64,000 nucleotides of DNA from Pseudothermotoga hypogea DSM 11164 = NBRC 106472 (GCF_000816145.1 NZ_CP007141.1:124001-188000), one strand, 5' to 3'. Counted from the stretch's first letter, positions 44,290 through 56,153 are shown. Numbers and translations are program-made. The notes: generated by a model not told the origin, from the letters alone.

Positions 44290-44829
44290 TCAAGCCCCCT
44301 TCTTCGCTCCGCGAATAACTTGTCCTACACTCAAGTCTCTCAATCTTGCAGCTTTATCGGGTGGAACTAAACCCTTGAGAGCCTTAAGAGTAGCGAGAGC
44401 CAAGTTCACTGGGTTCGTTGAACCTAAAGATTTGGTGAGCACGTTCTGAACCCCCGCAAGCTCTACAACGGCTCTGACGACCGATCCAGCTATGATTCCC
44501 GTACCGGGTGCTGCGGGCTTCAGCAGAACGACGGATGCGTCTTGCTTTGCAGTGACCTCGTGGGGTATGGTTCCCCTGTAAAGAGGAACATCGATCAGAG
44601 CCGCACGCGCCGCACTCAACGCTTTTCTTATCGCATCTGGGACCTCTCTGGCTTTTCCTATACCAACGCCCACCTTGCCTTTTCTATTTCCAACAACCGC
44701 CAGAACTCTGAAGCTGAGGGTTTTTCCACCCTTCGTGACCTTTGCCGTCCTTCTTATCTCAACGATACGCTCCTCAAATTCTTCAGACTCTCTCTTGATA
44801 ACTTCTTCCTCCAGTATTTCATCCACCAT
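44290..44829 (-). CDS. rpsE: Ribosomal protein S5
   Basis: Decoding-fidelity protein, 179 aa. [39 protein letters not shown]-type N-terminal double-stranded RNA-binding fold and the C-terminal [16 protein letters not shown] are clear. The N-terminus (first ~20 residues) is rich in Glu. 17 bases after rplR. Confidence 0.97.
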   Translation of the reverse strand: MVDEILEEEVIKRESEEFEERIVEIRRTAKVTKGGKTLSFRVLAVVGNRKGKVGVGIGKAREVPDAIRKALSAARAALIDVPLYRGTIPHEVTAKQDASVVLLKPAAPGTGIIAGSVVRAVVELAGVQNVLTKSLGSTNPVNLALATLKALKGLVPPDKAARLRDLSVGQVIRGAKKGA

Positions 44830-44846
44830 TTTTTACACACACCTCC

Positions 44847-45215
44847 TCAGAATTGCAAGCCTGCTTCTCTCGCGGCGTCGGCCAGCGCTTTGATTCTACC
44901 GTGGTACTTGAACCCTCCGCGATCGAACACGACCGTTTTGATTCCCAGACTCAGAGCGCGCTGAGCAATCAATTTGCCAACCTCTCTTGCTGCCTCGGTG
45001 TTGTACGTCTTTGACAATCTTTGTCGCAACTCCTTGTCCAGTGTGGAAGCCGAGACAAGCGTATGACCCTTAGTATCGTCGATTATTTGAGCATATATGT
45101 GCTTTTCGCTCCTGAACACGGCCAGACGAGGCTTTTCTGGTGTACCTTTCACTTTCTTTCTGATTCTCAGATGTCTCTTGATCCTCTTCAGGTTTCGATC
45201 CTCTTTCTTTATCAC
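44847..45215 (-). CDS. rplR: Ribosomal protein L18
   Basis: 5S rRNA-binding protein, 122 aa. [29 protein letters not shown] and the end [26 protein letters not shown] are typical. Normal position between rplF and rpsE. Confidence 0.97.
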   Translation of the reverse strand: MIKKEDRNLKRIKRHLRIRKKVKGTPEKPRLAVFRSEKHIYAQIIDDTKGHTLVSASTLDKELRQRLSKTYNTEAAREVGKLIAQRALSLGIKTVVFDRGGFKYHGRIKALADAAREAGLQF

Positions 45216-45229
45216 GTCAAATGCCCCCT

Positions 45230-45784
45230 TTACGCCTTCTTACCTTCTTTTCTTCTCACCACTTCGTCCCTGTACTTGATACCTTTGCCTGTGTAGACGT
45301 TGACCTCTCTGTAAGATCTGATGTTAGCAGCAAACTGACCAACCTTCTGCTTGTCCGCTCCCCTGACGACGATGAGGTTGGGTGAGGGTGTCTCAACACT
45401 CACGCCCGCTGGAGCTTCGAGCACCACGGGATGCGTGTAACCCACCTGAAGTGTCAGTTTGTTGCCCTGTGCCTGCGCTCTGTAGCCAATTCCAACGATC
45501 TCGAGCTGTTTCTCGAAACCCTTCGTCACACCGTGTATCATGTTCCTTATCAACGACCAGTAGGTGCCTTGGAACATCCTCAAGATGCGCCTGAAAGACT
45601 TCCTGATCATCCTCTCTTCGTTCTGTCTCACCCAGATCTTACCGTCTTCTATTTCAATCTTCACGTACGGAGATAGCTTCTGTGAAAGCGTCCCCTTGGG
45701 TCCTTTCACCGTTATCGTATCAGACTCGAGCTTTACATCGACACCGGTGGGGATGACTATGGGTTTCTTTCCAAGCTTGGACAT
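45230..45784 (-). CDS. rplF: Ribosomal protein L6
   Basis: Large-subunit protein near the factor-binding centre, 184 aa, with the two-domain repeat of the family. [28 protein letters not shown] and the end [23 protein letters not shown] are conserved. ATG preceded by GAGGTGAG. Confidence 0.97.
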   Translation of the reverse strand: MSKLGKKPIVIPTGVDVKLESDTITVKGPKGTLSQKLSPYVKIEIEDGKIWVRQNEERMIRKSFRRILRMFQGTYWSLIRNMIHGVTKGFEKQLEIVGIGYRAQAQGNKLTLQVGYTHPVVLEAPAGVSVETPSPNLIVVRGADKQKVGQFAANIRSYREVNVYTGKGIKYRDEVVRRKEGKKA

Positions 45785-45796
45785 GTTCTCACCTCC

Positions 45797-46201
45797 TCAC
45801 CAAATGTAGGCGATGACTTCTCCACCGACTCCGAGTTCCCTGGCTTCCTTGTCGGTCACGATACCTTTCGAAGTCGTCAGTATCGCTATGCCGAGACCGT
45901 TCTTGACTTTCGGTAGTTCGTCTTTCGTAACGTAAACCCTTCTTCCAGGCTTTGATACTCTCACGATTCCGTGAATCACTCTCTCACGATTTCTCCTCAA
46001 ACCTTTGTACTTCATGTGTATTCTCAGTATGCCTTGCTTGCCATCCTCGATGTATTTGTAATCTTGAATGAATCCTTCGCGCTTGAGTATCTCGCAAATC
46101 GCACGCTTCATGTTCGAGGCTGGCACGTCCACGTACTCTTTGAACGCGACGTTGGCGTTCCTGATTCGCGTGAGCATATCAGCTATCGGGTCGCTCCACA
46201 T
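45797..46201 (-). CDS. rpsH: Ribosomal protein S8
   Basis: Small-subunit central-domain protein, 134 aa. [14 protein letters not shown] at the start and [35 protein letters not shown] at the end are characteristic. In E. coli S8 represses spc translation; not examined here. Confidence 0.97.
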   Translation of the reverse strand: MWSDPIADMLTRIRNANVAFKEYVDVPASNMKRAICEILKREGFIQDYKYIEDGKQGILRIHMKYKGLRRNRERVIHGIVRVSKPGRRVYVTKDELPKVKNGLGIAILTTSKGIVTDKEARELGVGGEVIAYIW

Positions 46202-46216
46202 CGTTCTCCCTCCTCT

Positions 46217-46402
46217 TCACCAACTTGCCTTCCTGACTCCGGGGAGCTTGCCCTCCAACGCCATCTTTCTGAAACAGACTCTGCAGAGACCGAATTCCCT
46301 GTACACAGACTTGGCTCTACCGCACATGACGCACCTTGTGTACTCGCGGACTTTGAACTTCTTTGGTCTCTTCCATCTCTCTATCAAACCTTTTCTTGGC
46401 AT
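46217..46402 (-). CDS. rpsN: Ribosomal protein S14, type Z (zinc form)
   Basis: Short zinc-binding S14, 61 aa, with C24, C27, C40 and C43 in [20 protein letters not shown]. The ending [11 protein letters not shown] is diagnostic. Lies between rplE and rpsH. Confidence 0.97.
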   Translation of the reverse strand: MPRKGLIERWKRPKKFKVREYTRCVMCGRAKSVYREFGLCRVCFRKMALEGKLPGVRKASW

Positions 46403-46416
46403 TCTCTATCTCCTCC

Positions 46417-46965
46417 TCATTTTCTGAAAGGCAATCCCAGCAGTTCCAACAGCCTCTTCGCTTCCCTGTCGTTCTTGGCCGTGGTAACTATGATGATGTC
46501 CATGCCCTGTACCCTCGTGGCCTGGTCCGGTGTGATCTCGGGAAATACGAACTGTTCGCTCAGGCCGAAACTGTAGTTACCCCTTCCATCGAAAGAGTCC
46601 GGGTTCAAGCCACGGAAGTCCCTCACCTTCGGTAGAGCGATGTTCGCAAGTTTGTATAGAAAGTTCCACATCCTGAGACCACGAAGCGTCACCTTCAAGC
46701 CGACGTTCATCCCTTTTCTTATCTTGAAGTTCGAGATGCTCTTCTTGGCTTTCGTGATCACAGGCCTTTGTCCAGTGATGGCCGCGAGTTCGTTCGAATG
46801 TTTCGTGAGTAGATCGGCATTCCGTGCCCCTTCGCCGATCCCCATGTTTATGACTATCTTTTCGAGTTTCGGAACTTGATGAATGTTCTTGTATCCAAAT
46901 TCTTTCATCATTATCGGTACTATCTCTTTTTCGTACTTCTCCTTCAAAGGCACGTACTGAGCCAT
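46417..46965 (-). CDS. rplE: Ribosomal protein L5
   Basis: 5S rRNA-associated protein, 182 aa. [41 protein letters not shown] in parts and the [30 protein letters not shown] stretch are typical. ATG 46965 is chosen because GGAGGAAT lies 6-8 bases upstream; six further open codons precede it. Confidence 0.97.
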   Translation of the reverse strand: MAQYVPLKEKYEKEIVPIMMKEFGYKNIHQVPKLEKIVINMGIGEGARNADLLTKHSNELAAITGQRPVITKAKKSISNFKIRKGMNVGLKVTLRGLRMWNFLYKLANIALPKVRDFRGLNPDSFDGRGNYSFGLSEQFVFPEITPDQATRVQGMDIIIVTTAKNDREAKRLLELLGLPFRK

Positions 46966-46979
46966 CTTAGGATTCCTCC

Positions 46980-47297
46980 TCACGCTTTATCGATGATCTC
47001 GCCGCATTTTTTGCAAAATCTGACCTTCGTGCCGTCTTCCAGAAACTTCATACCGACACGCGTTGGTTTATCACAGCTTGGGCACACAACCATGACTTTG
47101 CAGGCATAGATCGGAGCTTCCCTTTCTATGATGCCTCCCTCTCTCAGCTGTGGTATGGGTCTTTGGTGCCTCTTAACCATGTTCACTCCCTGTACTACGA
47201 CCTTGTCCTCCTTCGGTATCACCTTGAGAACCTTGCCTCTCTTGCCCTTGTCTTTGCCTGAGATGACTTGGACCAGATCGTCACGTTTTATGCGCAT
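46980..47297 (-). CDS. rplX: Ribosomal protein L24, with C-terminal zinc motif
   Basis: Assembly-initiating large-subunit protein, 105 aa. The KOW motif is at the start ([21 protein letters not shown]). The C-terminal part carries CPSC and CKKC, a likely zinc site absent from E. coli L24. ATG 47297 has GAGGTGAGGAAG upstream; a second Met three codons earlier lies within that site. Confidence 0.96.
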   Translation of the reverse strand: MRIKRDDLVQVISGKDKGKRGKVLKVIPKEDKVVVQGVNMVKRHQRPIPQLREGGIIEREAPIYACKVMVVCPSCDKPTRVGMKFLEDGTKVRFCKKCGEIIDKA

Positions 47298-47309
47298 CTT
47301 CCTCACCTC

Positions 47310-47678
47310 TCACAGGACCTCTGGCGCCAGAGACACGATTTTCATGTAACCTTTCTCACGGATCTCTCTGGCCACCGGTCCAAAAACGCGTGTACCCCTT
47401 GGTTCATTGAACTTGTCGAGAACGACAGCGGCATTGTCATCGAACCTTATGTAGGTTCCATCCGGTCTTCTTATTGGCTTCCTCGTCCGAACGATGACTG
47501 CCTTGACAACCTCACCTTTCTTGATTCCGGTATTCGGTATGACGTCCCTGACGGAACACACAACGATGTCTCCAACCCTGCCGTACTTCTTGTGGTGCCC
47601 TCCTAAGACCCTGATGACCCTCAAGACTTTCGCACCCGAATTATCCGCGACGTTGAGATAGCTTTCCGTCTGGATCAT
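47310..47678 (-). CDS. rplN: Ribosomal protein L14
   Basis: Large-subunit protein, 122 aa. [27 protein letters not shown] and the end [24 protein letters not shown] are conserved. ATG overlaps the rpsQ stop by 4 bases, suggesting coupling. Confidence 0.97.
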   Translation of the reverse strand: MIQTESYLNVADNSGAKVLRVIRVLGGHHKKYGRVGDIVVCSVRDVIPNTGIKKGEVVKAVIVRTRKPIRRPDGTYIRFDDNAAVVLDKFNEPRGTRVFGPVAREIREKGYMKIVSLAPEVL

Positions 47679-47962
47679 GCTTCCTCACTCTCCTCAACCG
47701 CGGGTATATTTTCAGCTTGATACGCACGCTGGAGTATTTCGACGACCCTCCATCTCTTGGTCCTGCTCAAAGGCCGCGTTTCCTCTATGACAACGACGTC
47801 GCCAACCTTGCATTCGTTGTGCTCGTCGTGTGCGTGGTACTTCTTGGATCGCTTGATGTGCTTTTTGTAAACAGGGTGCTCGAGCCATCTTGCGACGCTG
47901 ACGACCACGGTCTTGTCCATTTTGTCACTGACCACGACGCCTACCAATCTCCTTCTCGGCAT
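47675..47962 (-). CDS. rpsQ: Ribosomal protein S17
   Basis: Primary binding small-subunit protein of OB fold, 95 aa. [42 protein letters not shown] in parts is the core. The acidic C-terminal tail ([13 protein letters not shown]) makes it a little longer than the E. coli form. Confidence 0.96.
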   Translation of the reverse strand: MPRRRLVGVVVSDKMDKTVVVSVARWLEHPVYKKHIKRSKKYHAHDEHNECKVGDVVVIEETRPLSRTKRWRVVEILQRAYQAENIPAVEESEEA

Positions 47963-47968
47963 TGTCGA

Positions 47969-48169
47969 TTACCTCCTTATTCCAAGTTCTCGTTCACGGA
48001 GTATTGTTTTGACCCTTGCTATGTCCCTCTTCGTTTCTTCTATGAGAGATGTGTTCCTCAACTGTCCCAAAGCATGTTGAAACCTGAGCTCCATGAGCTG
48101 TCTCTTCTTCTCTTCCAGTAGCTTTTTCAGTTCGTCATCAGTGTAGTTCCTGAGCTCTGTCACTTTCAT
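47969..48169 (-). CDS. rpmC: Ribosomal protein L29
   Basis: Two-helix large-subunit protein near the exit tunnel, 66 aa. [28 protein letters not shown] is characteristic. ATG overlaps the rplP stop by 4 bases. Confidence 0.96.
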   Translation of the reverse strand: MKVTELRNYTDDELKKLLEEKKRQLMELRFQHALGQLRNTSLIEETKRDIARVKTILRERELGIRR

Positions 48170-48594
48170 ACGGCTTCACCCCCGAAAGAGGATCTCGAGA
48201 CTATCTTGGTTGGTATCGGCAACTTGCTTGCGGCGTATTCGAGGGCTTCTTTAGCCGTTTCTTCGTCGACACCGGCGATCTCGTATATGATCTTCCCAGG
48301 TTTCACCGGACAAACCCAACCTTCCACGTTACCTTTTCCCTTACCCATCCTGGACTCAGCAGGCTTCTTCGTGTAAGGCTTATCGGGGAAGACCCTGATC
48401 CAGAGTTTTCCACCTTTCTTCAGCACCCTCATGATGGCGATCCTGCCGGCCTCTATCTGTTGGGCCGTGATCCAGTACGGAGCGAGTGCCTTCAAACCCC
48501 ATTCGCCAAAAGCGACGGTTGTTCCACCTTTTGCCTCGCCCTTGAGTCTTCCTCGTTGCTGCTTTCTGTATTTGACCCTCTTGGGCATCAACAT
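48166..48594 (-). CDS. rplP: Ribosomal protein L16
   Basis: Large-subunit protein near the A site, 142 aa. [22 protein letters not shown] and [25 protein letters not shown] are typical. The start may be the ATG at 48594 or the second Met two codons later (48588); both are close to the GGGAGGGAAAC site. Confidence 0.97.
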   Translation of the reverse strand: MLMPKRVKYRKQQRGRLKGEAKGGTTVAFGEWGLKALAPYWITAQQIEAGRIAIMRVLKKGGKLWIRVFPDKPYTKKPAESRMGKGKGNVEGWVCPVKPGKIIYEIAGVDEETAKEALEYAASKLPIPTKIVSRSSFGGEAV

Positions 48595-48612
48595 CGTGTT
48601 TCCCTCCCTACT

Positions 48613-49242
48613 TCAAATCTGCGCATCACCCTTGTAAATCCAGACTTTTACACCGATCGTACCGTACTTCGTTTCAGCCTTGGCGGTTCCGTAATCTATG
48701 ACTGCTCTGACTTTCTGAAGTGGCAATCTGCCTCTGAGGTACCATTCCCGTCTTGCGATCTCTGCCCCTGCGAGTCGGCCTGAAACCATCGTCTTTATTC
48801 CTACGGCTCCCTTTCGAATCGCGTCTGAAATGGCTCGCTTCATTGCGCGCTTGTATGAGGCTCTCTTCTCTATTCTTGTCGCTATGCTCTCGGCAACCAG
48901 TTGTGCATCAAGCTCGGGCGTTTTTACTTCCTCCACATTCACGAGAACGCGTCTGTTGAGCCTCTTCTCAAGCTCTTCCCTCAACTTGCCGATCTCGGCA
49001 CCCTTCTTGCCTATTATGACCCCGGGCCTCGCAGTTTTGACGATCACTGTCACGGTTTCGTTGTCAGGTCTTTCTATGAAAACTTCACTGATACCGGCCT
49101 GGCTGTACATGGACTTGACCAGTTTGCGTATCTCTTCGTCTTCTTTCAGCCATGGTCCGTAGTTCTTCTCGTTGAACCAACGCGCCTGCCATTCCGACGT
49201 TACGCCCAGTCTGAATCCTCTTGGATGTACTTTCTGACCCAC
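48613..49242 (-). CDS. rpsC: Ribosomal protein S3
   Basis: Small-subunit mRNA-entry protein, 209 aa. [23 protein letters not shown], the KH domain with [20 protein letters not shown] and the C-terminal [26 protein letters not shown] region are conserved. Located between rplV and rplP. Confidence 0.97.
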   Translation of the reverse strand: MGQKVHPRGFRLGVTSEWQARWFNEKNYGPWLKEDEEIRKLVKSMYSQAGISEVFIERPDNETVTVIVKTARPGVIIGKKGAEIGKLREELEKRLNRRVLVNVEEVKTPELDAQLVAESIATRIEKRASYKRAMKRAISDAIRKGAVGIKTMVSGRLAGAEIARREWYLRGRLPLQKVRAVIDYGTAKAETKYGTIGVKVWIYKGDAQI

Positions 49243-49261
49243 CGTATCACCTCTCCAAAGT

Positions 49262-49669
49262 TTAGTCTTTACTCCGCACCACTACAGTAATGTGGCACAT
49301 TCGCCGCTGAATTATGTCTGCCCTTCCTCTTCCACGCATCCAGATTCTCTTCATTCTTGGCCCATCGTCGACAACGCAGTGAGAAACGTAAAGGTTCTCC
49401 CTGGAGAGTTTAGCGTTGTTCTCGGCGTTGGCCACAGCAGATGCTAAAACTTTCTCCACGAGCCGTGCGGCTTTCTTCGGTGACATCTGAAGAATCTGGA
49501 ACGCTTCGTCCACACTCTTGCCTCTGATCGCGTTCACGACACAACGGGCCTTTCGCGGTGATATCCTCACGTATCGAGCGACAGCTCGCGCTTCTTTTAC
49601 TTGAATTTCTTCTTGCTGTTTGTACTGGACGGATCTTTTGGGTCTCTTGGTCTGGTTCTCAGTAGCCAT
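49262..49669 (-). CDS. rplV: Ribosomal protein L22
   Basis: Exit-tunnel protein, 135 aa. The core [31 protein letters not shown] and [20 protein letters not shown] is clear. About 25 extra basic and Gln-rich residues precede the usual start of E. coli L22. ATG 49669 follows GGAGGGAGC. Confidence 0.96.
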   Translation of the reverse strand: MATENQTKRPKRSVQYKQQEEIQVKEARAVARYVRISPRKARCVVNAIRGKSVDEAFQILQMSPKKAARLVEKVLASAVANAENNAKLSRENLYVSHCVVDDGPRMKRIWMRGRGRADIIQRRMCHITVVVRSKD

Positions 49670-49683
49670 ACGCTGCTCCCTCC

Positions 49684-49971
49684 TCACTTGACTTGACCCT
49701 TAGAGGCAGCCTTCTTGTCGGCATGACCTCCGAACCTTCTGGTGAGAGCAAACTCGCCCAATCTATGACCGACCATGTTCTCGGTTATGTAAATGGGGAT
49801 ATGCTTCAATCCGTTGTGAACAGCTATGGTATGGCCGACCATTTCTGGGACTATCGTCGATGCCCTGCTCCACGTCTTGATGATTTTCTTTTCTCCCGTC
49901 TCGTTCAGCATCCTTATCTTCTTCAAAAGTTTCGGGTCAACGTACGGACCTTTCTTCTTAGATCGAGACAC
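49684..49971 (-). CDS. rpsS: Ribosomal protein S19
   Basis: Small-subunit head protein, 95 aa. [40 protein letters not shown] and [18 protein letters not shown] are all conserved. ATG has GGAGGTG upstream. Confidence 0.97.
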   Translation of the reverse strand: MSRSKKKGPYVDPKLLKKIRMLNETGEKKIIKTWSRASTIVPEMVGHTIAVHNGLKHIPIYITENMVGHRLGEFALTRRFGGHADKKAASKGQVK

Positions 49972-49984
49972 ACGAACACCTCCT

Positions 49985-50812
49985 TCAGACTTCGTTGCGT
50001 CTGCGGACTATGAACCTATCCGATGGTCTTCTGCCTCTTCTGGTCTTGTATCCTTTGCATGGTACTCCCCATGGCGTCACGGGATGCTGACCTTTACCTC
50101 TTCCTTCTCCACCACCCATCGGATGGTCGACTGGGTTCATGACCATGCCTCTCACATGTGGCCTTCTACCCTTCCAGCGCACCCTACCCGCCTTGCCATC
50201 GACTTCGTTCTTGTGGTCCTCGTTACCAACGACACCGATGGTTGCGTAACACTTTATGTGAATCTTTCTTAGTTCACCGGAAGGCATCCTCAACAGAGCA
50301 TAGTCGCCTTCCTTTGCCATGAGCTGGCACGCGACGCCCGCAGAACGCGCGATCTTTCCACCGGAACCAGGTCTTATCTCAACATTGTGTATCATCGTTC
50401 CAAGGGGTATCTTTTCCAGCGGCAACGCATTCCCGACCTTTATCTCTGCCTCTGGTCCAGCCATCAGAGTGTCGCCAACCTGAAGACCGTTGGGTGCAAG
50501 AATGTACCTCTTCTCACCGTCTGCGTATACCAACAGTGCGATCCTCGCGGTTCTGTTTGGATCGTACTCGATCGATACGACCTTCGCAGGTATGCCTATC
50601 TTGTCGCGCTTGAAGTCGATGATTCTGTATCTGCGCTTGTGACCTCCTCCACGAAACCTAACCGTCGTGCGTCCGTAGTGGTTCCTTCCGCCCGTCTTCT
50701 TGATGGGTACCAGCAAGGACTTCTCGGGCTCTTCTTTCGTTATCTCGGAGAAGTCTGGTATCACCATGAACCTTCGACCTGGTGTGATCGGTTTGAATTT
50801 CTTCAGACCCAT
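49985..50812 (-). CDS. rplB: Ribosomal protein L2
   Basis: Core large-subunit protein near the peptidyl transferase centre, 275 aa. [44 protein letters not shown] and [16 protein letters not shown] with its functional histidine are present. Confidence 0.98.
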   Translation of the reverse strand: MGLKKFKPITPGRRFMVIPDFSEITKEEPEKSLLVPIKKTGGRNHYGRTTVRFRGGGHKRRYRIIDFKRDKIGIPAKVVSIEYDPNRTARIALLVYADGEKRYILAPNGLQVGDTLMAGPEAEIKVGNALPLEKIPLGTMIHNVEIRPGSGGKIARSAGVACQLMAKEGDYALLRMPSGELRKIHIKCYATIGVVGNEDHKNEVDGKAGRVRWKGRRPHVRGMVMNPVDHPMGGGEGRGKGQHPVTPWGVPCKGYKTRRGRRPSDRFIVRRRNEV

Positions 50813-50825
50813 CGGAATTCACCTC

Positions 50826-51128
50826 TCATTGCTGGACTTCCAGCTCTTTGATCGTGTAGCCTTCCTTCAAGGTGACGATGGCCTTCTTCCACTGCCGGGT
50901 TTTTCCCTCAAACAGGCCCCTGCGCTTCGGTTTCGGCTTTACCAAGAGCACATTGACCTTCTCAACTTTCACGTTGAACAACTTTTCGATCGCCATCTTG
51001 ACTTGATGCTTGTTTGCCAGAAGGTTCACTTCGAAGATGTACTTTCTATCTTCCCTCGCAGCCGTAGACTTTTCCGTCACGATTGGTCTAACAATCACAT
51101 CGTATGGTGTGAGTTTTTGCTGGTTCAT
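50826..51128 (-). CDS. rplW: Ribosomal protein L23
   Basis: Exit-site protein that docks trigger factor and SRP, 100 aa. [26 protein letters not shown] and [18 protein letters not shown] are typical. ATG overlaps the rplD stop by 4 bases. Confidence 0.97.
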   Translation of the reverse strand: MNQQKLTPYDVIVRPIVTEKSTAAREDRKYIFEVNLLANKHQVKMAIEKLFNVKVEKVNVLLVKPKPKRRGLFEGKTRQWKKAIVTLKEGYTIKELEVQQ

Positions 51129-51799
51129 TTGAGCACCTCCTCGATCTTAGCTACCACGTCTTTGGTCAGGACAAGTTTCTCGTGGTTTAAGATGTCATAA
51201 ACGTTCAGGCCGTCTACCCTTACTTCACCGTTCTGGGATGCACCTGTGTTGTCTGCAATTATAGCCTTGACACCGGATATGTTTCGGCATGCGAGCTTCA
51301 CGTTCTCATACTCGGTCTTCTTCCACGGTAAGACGAAAAGAACCTTCTTACCGGTGAGCTGAAGATCGCTCAAGACCTGCCTCATGTTCTTAGTCTTTGG
51401 TTCATCGAACTTCATGTCATCCAAAACGATCAAGTTTCCCTCTCTGAACCTCTGAGAAAGTGCTGACTTTATGGCTAACCTCTTCATCTTTTTCGGCAGT
51501 TTCTTGCTCCAATCCCTTGGCTTGGGACCGTGTGCGACACCACCGTGCCTCCAGATGGGAGATCTTATCGATCCGTGCCTGGCCCTACCGGTATGTTTCT
51601 GTGGCCAAGGTTTTCTTCCTCCACCGCTCACCTCTGCTCGAGTCTTGGTCGAAGCGGTTCCTGCGCGCCTTCTGGATAGCTGATAGTCAACGTAGCGCCA
51701 CATAACATCAAGGTTGGGTTCGATGTTGAATATCTCGTCCTTCAACTCCTGTTCACCGATCTTCTGCCCTTTCATGTTGTACAGGTCTACGATAGCCAT
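51125..51799 (-). CDS. rplD: Ribosomal protein L4
   Basis: Tunnel protein, 224 aa. [42 protein letters not shown] in parts is the extended tunnel loop. In many bacteria L4 regulates the S10 operon; no leader was assessed. Confidence 0.97.
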   Translation of the reverse strand: MAIVDLYNMKGQKIGEQELKDEIFNIEPNLDVMWRYVDYQLSRRRAGTASTKTRAEVSGGGRKPWPQKHTGRARHGSIRSPIWRHGGVAHGPKPRDWSKKLPKKMKRLAIKSALSQRFREGNLIVLDDMKFDEPKTKNMRQVLSDLQLTGKKVLFVLPWKKTEYENVKLACRNISGVKAIIADNTGASQNGEVRVDGLNVYDILNHEKLVLTKDVVAKIEEVLK

Positions 51800-51820
51800 A
51801 CGCTTGATTCCTCCTCAGCC

Positions 51821-52453
51821 TCATTTTCGGGTCTTCTTGGGGCTCCTGATGAGCACCAAGCCACCCCTCGCACCAGGGACAGAACCTTTGACCGCTATGA
51901 GGTTGTTTTCTACATCCAGCTTCACGACCTCGAGGTTGTGGATCGTTACCCTCTCGTTCCCGTAATGTCCTGGCATCTTTTTCCCTTTGAAAATCTTTGC
52001 TGGCTCTGTGTGCTGACCGAGAGAGCCGAGTTCTCTGTGGAATTTCGATCCGTGGGTCTTTGGGCCTCCGGAAAATCCCCATCTCTTGACGCCACCTGCG
52101 AAGCCTCTACCTTTCGTCCAGCCGACGACGTCTACCAACTCTCCAGGTTGGAATATGTCGACCTTTATGGTCTGTCCCACTTCGTACTTGCTCAGCTCCT
52201 CTTCGCTTTCAAGTCTCATCTCTCTCAGAACCCTCAGAGCCTTCAAATTGGCCTTTTTGAAGTGTCCCTCGAGAGGCTTGTTGGTTTTTTTGATCTCCTC
52301 AAAACCCAACTGAACTGCGCAGTATCCATCGACCTGAGGGGTTTTTTTCTGCACAACGTAACATGGGCCAGCCTTTATCACCGTTACTGGCACGACCTCG
52401 TTACCCTCAAACAGCTGGGTCATCCCCATTTTTCTGCCTATGATCATCTTCAT
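51821..52453 (-). CDS. rplC: Ribosomal protein L3
   Basis: Large-subunit assembly protein, 210 aa. [29 protein letters not shown], the [32 protein letters not shown] loop and [11 protein letters not shown] are conserved. A second Met two residues in is possible as a start. Confidence 0.97.
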   Translation of the reverse strand: MKMIIGRKMGMTQLFEGNEVVPVTVIKAGPCYVVQKKTPQVDGYCAVQLGFEEIKKTNKPLEGHFKKANLKALRVLREMRLESEEELSKYEVGQTIKVDIFQPGELVDVVGWTKGRGFAGGVKRWGFSGGPKTHGSKFHRELGSLGQHTEPAKIFKGKKMPGHYGNERVTIHNLEVVKLDVENNLIAVKGSVPGARGGLVLIRSPKKTRK

Positions 52454-52473
52454 GCTCCAACACCTCCGAAGGT

Positions 52474-52782
52474 TCAGAGTTTGATCTCTACGTCGACACC
52501 TGCTGGGAGGTTTATCTTCATCAGTGCGTCGATCGTCTTCGGCGAAGGTTCTATTATATCGATCAGTCTCTTGTGGACCCTCTTTTCGAACTGCTCACGC
52601 GAATCCTTGTGCTTGTGTGGGGATCGAAGCACCACATAGAGAGTCCTCTCCGTCGGCAATGGTATGGGACCGGATATTCTCGCGTTCGTGGACTTCGCGA
52701 CCTCCACGATCTTCTTCGCGGATTCATCGAGAAGTTCGTGATCGTAAGCTTTCAACTTTATCCTGATCTTCTGTCCAGGCAT
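52474..52782 (-). CDS. rpsJ: Ribosomal protein S10
   Basis: Small-subunit protein also known as NusE, an antitermination partner, 102 aa. [23 protein letters not shown] and [29 protein letters not shown] are typical. ATG 52782 follows GAGGAGGGAAC; nine open codons before it fall inside that site. It lies 55 bases after tuf, behind a GC hairpin. Confidence 0.97.
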   Translation of the reverse strand: MPGQKIRIKLKAYDHELLDESAKKIVEVAKSTNARISGPIPLPTERTLYVVLRSPHKHKDSREQFEKRVHKRLIDIIEPSPKTIDALMKINLPAGVDVEIKL

Positions 52783-52812
52783 GAGTCTCGTTCCCTCCTC
52801 TTCGTCCAAAGG

Positions 52813-52831
52813 GTGGGGGCCGAGCCCCCAC
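52813..52831 (-). promoter_or_regulatory. Intercistronic GC hairpin between tuf and rpsJ
   Basis: An 8-bp perfect stem (GTGGGGGC and its complement, arms 52824-52831 and 52813-52820) with a 3-base loop lies 6 bases after the tuf stop. The transcript continues CCTTTGG, so there is no T-run. It may stop or stabilise part of the transcripts so that EF-Tu message exceeds that of the ribosomal genes behind it. Confidence 0.7.
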
Positions 52832-52837
52832 TCGAGA

Positions 52838-54037
52838 TCACTCTACGATCTCCGCGACGACTCCTGCTCCAACGGTTCTTCCGCCTTCTCTTATAGCGAA
52901 GCGCATTCCTTTTTCTATGGCAACCGGATAGATCAACTTGATGGTCAGTATCGCATTGTCGCCGGGCATGACCATTTCTGCGTTGTTTCCGAGTTCGAGA
53001 ATTTCACCGGTGACATCCGCCGTTCTTATGTAGAACTGAGGTCTGTAACCCTTCATGAACGGTGTGTGCCTTCCACCTTCCTCTTTCTTGAGCACGTACA
53101 CGTTCGCCTTGAAGGTGGTGTGAGGCGTGATCGAACCGGGTGCAGCGAGCACCTGACCACGCTCGACCTCATCCTTGTCGATACCCCTCAACAGACATCC
53201 AACGTTGTCTCCTGCTATTCCTTCCTCGAGCTCTTTCCTGAACATTTCAACGCTCGTCACGACCGTCTTCCTGGTCTCGTAGCTCAGACCGACGATCTCC
53301 ACTTCGTCGCCCGGCCTGATGCGTCCACGTTCGATCCTTCCAGTGACGACCGTACCTCTTCCCGTGATGGAGAACACGTCCTCTATGGCCATCAGGAACG
53401 GTTTGTCAACATCACGGACAGGCTCGGGAATGTAGTTGTCCAGCGCATCCAGGAGTTCCTGAATGGCTTTGTATGCTGGATCGTTTGGATCGTTAGCCTC
53501 AAGGGCTTTGAGAGCAGAACCCCTGATCACGGGAACCTCATCGCCAGGGAATTCGTACTTCGACAGCAACTCTCTAACTTCCATTTCGACGAGGTCGATC
53601 AACTCTGGATCGTCAACGGCATCGACCTTGTTCAAAAAGACCACGATGTATGGCACGTTGACTTGTCTTGCAAGTAGCACGTGCTCGCGCGTCTGCGGCA
53701 TCGGTCCATCCGTTGCGGCAACGACCAGAATGGCTCCATCCATCTGTGCGGCACCAGTGATCATGTTCTTTATGTAGTCAGCGTGACCCGGGCAGTCGAT
53801 ATGGGCATAGTGTCTTTTTTCAGTCTGATACTCAACGTGCGTGATGTTGATCGTGATTCCTCTGGCCTTTTCTTCCGGTGCCTTGTCGATCTGCTCGAAA
53901 GGCACATAGTTTGCCAAACCCTTGAAAGACAAATACTTAGTGATCGCTGCTGTGAGTGTCGTCTTACCATGGTCGATGTGACCTATGGTTCCAACATTGA
54001 CGTGTGGTTTGGTTCTCACAAATTTTTCCTTAGCCAT
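52838..54037 (-). CDS. tuf: Elongation factor Tu
   Basis: GTPase that brings aminoacyl-tRNA to the ribosome, 399 aa. G1 GHIDHGKT at residues 19-26, G3 [14 protein letters not shown]4 NKVD and the C-terminal domains 2 and 3 are intact. It lies 20 bases after fusA; no second tuf copy is in the window. Confidence 0.98.
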   Translation of the reverse strand: MAKEKFVRTKPHVNVGTIGHIDHGKTTLTAAITKYLSFKGLANYVPFEQIDKAPEEKARGITINITHVEYQTEKRHYAHIDCPGHADYIKNMITGAAQMDGAILVVAATDGPMPQTREHVLLARQVNVPYIVVFLNKVDAVDDPELIDLVEMEVRELLSKYEFPGDEVPVIRGSALKALEANDPNDPAYKAIQELLDALDNYIPEPVRDVDKPFLMAIEDVFSITGRGTVVTGRIERGRIRPGDEVEIVGLSYETRKTVVTSVEMFRKELEEGIAGDNVGCLLRGIDKDEVERGQVLAAPGSITPHTTFKANVYVLKKEEGGRHTPFMKGYRPQFYIRTADVTGEILELGNNAEMVMPGDNAILTIKLIYPVAIEKGMRFAIREGGRTVGAGVVAEIVE

Positions 54038-54057
54038 TCAAACTCCCTCCTTCACCT

Positions 54058-56142
54058 TTAAACAGCTTTCAAGATCCTTTCCAGTATCCTGTCCGGTATC
54101 TCTTGATAGTGTGAGAACTGAGCTGTGTAAGCAGCCCTGCCCTGACTCAACGACCTCAGGACCGTGGCGTAACCGAAAAGCTCAGACATGGGAGCTGTCG
54201 CCCTGATGATCTTCGTGTTCCCTTTCGTTTCCAGACCCTGAATGTTGGCCCTTCGAGAACTCAGATCGGCTATGATCGAGCCCAGGTATTCTTCGGGTGT
54301 GACGATTTCCAGTTTCATGACCGGTTCTAACAAGACTGGTTCACATTCTTTCATCGCGTTCTTGAAGGCCAAACTGGCCGCAATCTTGAAAGCGATCTCC
54401 GAAGAATCTACCTCGTGGTAAGAGCCGTCCACGAGTACCGCTCGTACCCCAATCATTGGATAACCTGCCACGTAACCCGTTTCCATGGCCTCGCGTATGC
54501 CTTGCTCTATTGCGGGAATGTACTCTTTCGGTATTGTACCACCAACGATGTTGTTCACGAATTCGAAATGCTTTCCTTTTTCGTACGGGATAGGCTCAAA
54601 CCTCACCACGACGTGTCCGTACTGACCCCTACCACCTGTTTGTCTTATGTACTTGCCTTCGGCAACGGCAGCCTTGGTGATGGTCTCTCTATAGGAAACT
54701 TGGGGTCTTCCCACCCTCACGTTCACGTTGAATTCTCTCTTCAATCTGTCCGTCACGATCTCCAGGTGCAACTCACCCATTCCAGACAGAATGATCTGAC
54801 CTGTTTCTTTGTCGACACCAACTTTGAGTGTGGGATCCTCTTCACTGAGTGCCGTCACGGCTCGGACCATCTTTTCTTCCTCTTCTTTCGTTGGCGCCTC
54901 GATAGCGACGGATATAACAGGTTCTGGAAAGTTGAACCTCTCTATGAGCACCGGACGATTCTCATCGCACAGCGTATCTCCGGTCGTCGTGTTCTTCAAT
55001 CCAACAACAGCGACTATGTCACCAGGCCTTGCAAACTCCACCTCTTCCCTCTTGTCCGCGTGCATGAACATCAACCTTGCGACGCGTTCCTTAATGTTCT
55101 TCGTCGAATTGTAGACGTAGGAACCTTTGTTCAGTCTACCAGAATAAACGCGCAGATAAGTTAGCTTACCGACGTATGGATCAACCTGTATCTTGAAAGC
55201 GAGTGCCGTGAAACCAGCCTCTTCGGAAGGAACGATTTCCACAGCTTCGCCATCTGGAGTCTGAGCCCTCAACGGCGGCAGATCTAAGGGTGATGGAAGA
55301 TAGTCGATGACCGCATCGAGCAACGGTTGAATACCCCTGTTCCTCGCAGCAGCTCCGCAGAGAACCGGCACTATCTTGTTCTCTATAGTTAACCTTCTGA
55401 TCGCTGCTTTCAACTTTTCGATGGGTATGTCCTCATCCTCGAGGTAGAGGTTCAGGATCTCCTCGTCTTCTTCCGCGAGCGCCGATATCAACTCTTCGCG
55501 CCTGTCTTCAGCTTCGCTGACAAGGTGAGCAGGTATCTCTTCCTCCACGTACTGCGAACCATCCTCGCTGATCCAGTATATCGCTTTCATCTTCAGAAGA
55601 TCTATGACACCAGCAAAATCTTTCTCAGAACCGATCGGCATCTGTATCGCAACGGGTTTCGCGTGAAGCTTATCGATCATCGTCTTGATCGCCATGTCGA
55701 AATCTGCACCCGTTTTGTCCATCTTGTTCATGAATGCCAGCCTTGGCACACCGTACTTGTTAGCTTGACGCCAAACCGTTTCGCTCTGTGGTTCTACGCC
55801 AGCGGTAGCATCGAACACTGCGATCGCACCATCCAGGACCATGAGGGAGCGCTCGACCTCTATAGTGAAATCCACATGCCCGGGCGTATCTATCAGGTTT
55901 ATTCTGTGGCCTTTCCAAAAACACGTCGTTGCCGCCGCCTGTATCGTTATGCCCCTCTCCTTTTCTTGCTCCATCCAATCCAACGTTGCGGTTCCCTCAT
56001 CCACACTGCCGAGCATGTGCTTGCGGCCGGTGTAATAGAGTATGCGCTCAGACGTCGTCGTCTTGCCGGCGTCTATGTGGGCCATTATTCCGATGTTACG
56101 AAGCTTCTCGAGAGGGACGTACAGGGCTTGAACTTCTAACAT
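54058..56142 (-). CDS. fusA: Elongation factor G
   Basis: Translocation GTPase, 694 aa. G1 [10 protein letters not shown] at residues 21-30, G2 [11 protein letters not shown]3 DTPGHVDFT and G4 [10 protein letters not shown], then domains II-V with [14 protein letters not shown] 56142 is preferred, since AAAGGA lies 7 bases before; GTG/ATG codons upstream overlap the rpsG stop region. Usual str-operon position. Confidence 0.97.
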   Translation of the reverse strand: MLEVQALYVPLEKLRNIGIMAHIDAGKTTTSERILYYTGRKHMLGSVDEGTATLDWMEQEKERGITIQAAATTCFWKGHRINLIDTPGHVDFTIEVERSLMVLDGAIAVFDATAGVEPQSETVWRQANKYGVPRLAFMNKMDKTGADFDMAIKTMIDKLHAKPVAIQMPIGSEKDFAGVIDLLKMKAIYWISEDGSQYVEEEIPAHLVSEAEDRREELISALAEEDEEILNLYLEDEDIPIEKLKAAIRRLTIENKIVPVLCGAAARNRGIQPLLDAVIDYLPSPLDLPPLRAQTPDGEAVEIVPSEEAGFTALAFKIQVDPYVGKLTYLRVYSGRLNKGSYVYNSTKNIKERVARLMFMHADKREEVEFARPGDIVAVVGLKNTTTGDTLCDENRPVLIERFNFPEPVISVAIEAPTKEEEEKMVRAVTALSEEDPTLKVGVDKETGQIILSGMGELHLEIVTDRLKREFNVNVRVGRPQVSYRETITKAAVAEGKYIRQTGGRGQYGHVVVRFEPIPYEKGKHFEFVNNIVGGTIPKEYIPAIEQGIREAMETGYVAGYPMIGVRAVLVDGSYHEVDSSEIAFKIAASLAFKNAMKECEPVLLEPVMKLEIVTPEEYLGSIIADLSSRRANIQGLETKGNTKIIRATAPMSELFGYATVLRSLSQGRAAYTAQFSHYQEIPDRILERILKAV

Positions 56143-56153
56143 AAGTTTTCCTT

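Noticed and set aside
52781-53677. Open frame of 298 codons on the plus strand opposite tuf
   Set aside because: Shadow of a highly biased, highly expressed gene; composition is not protein-like.
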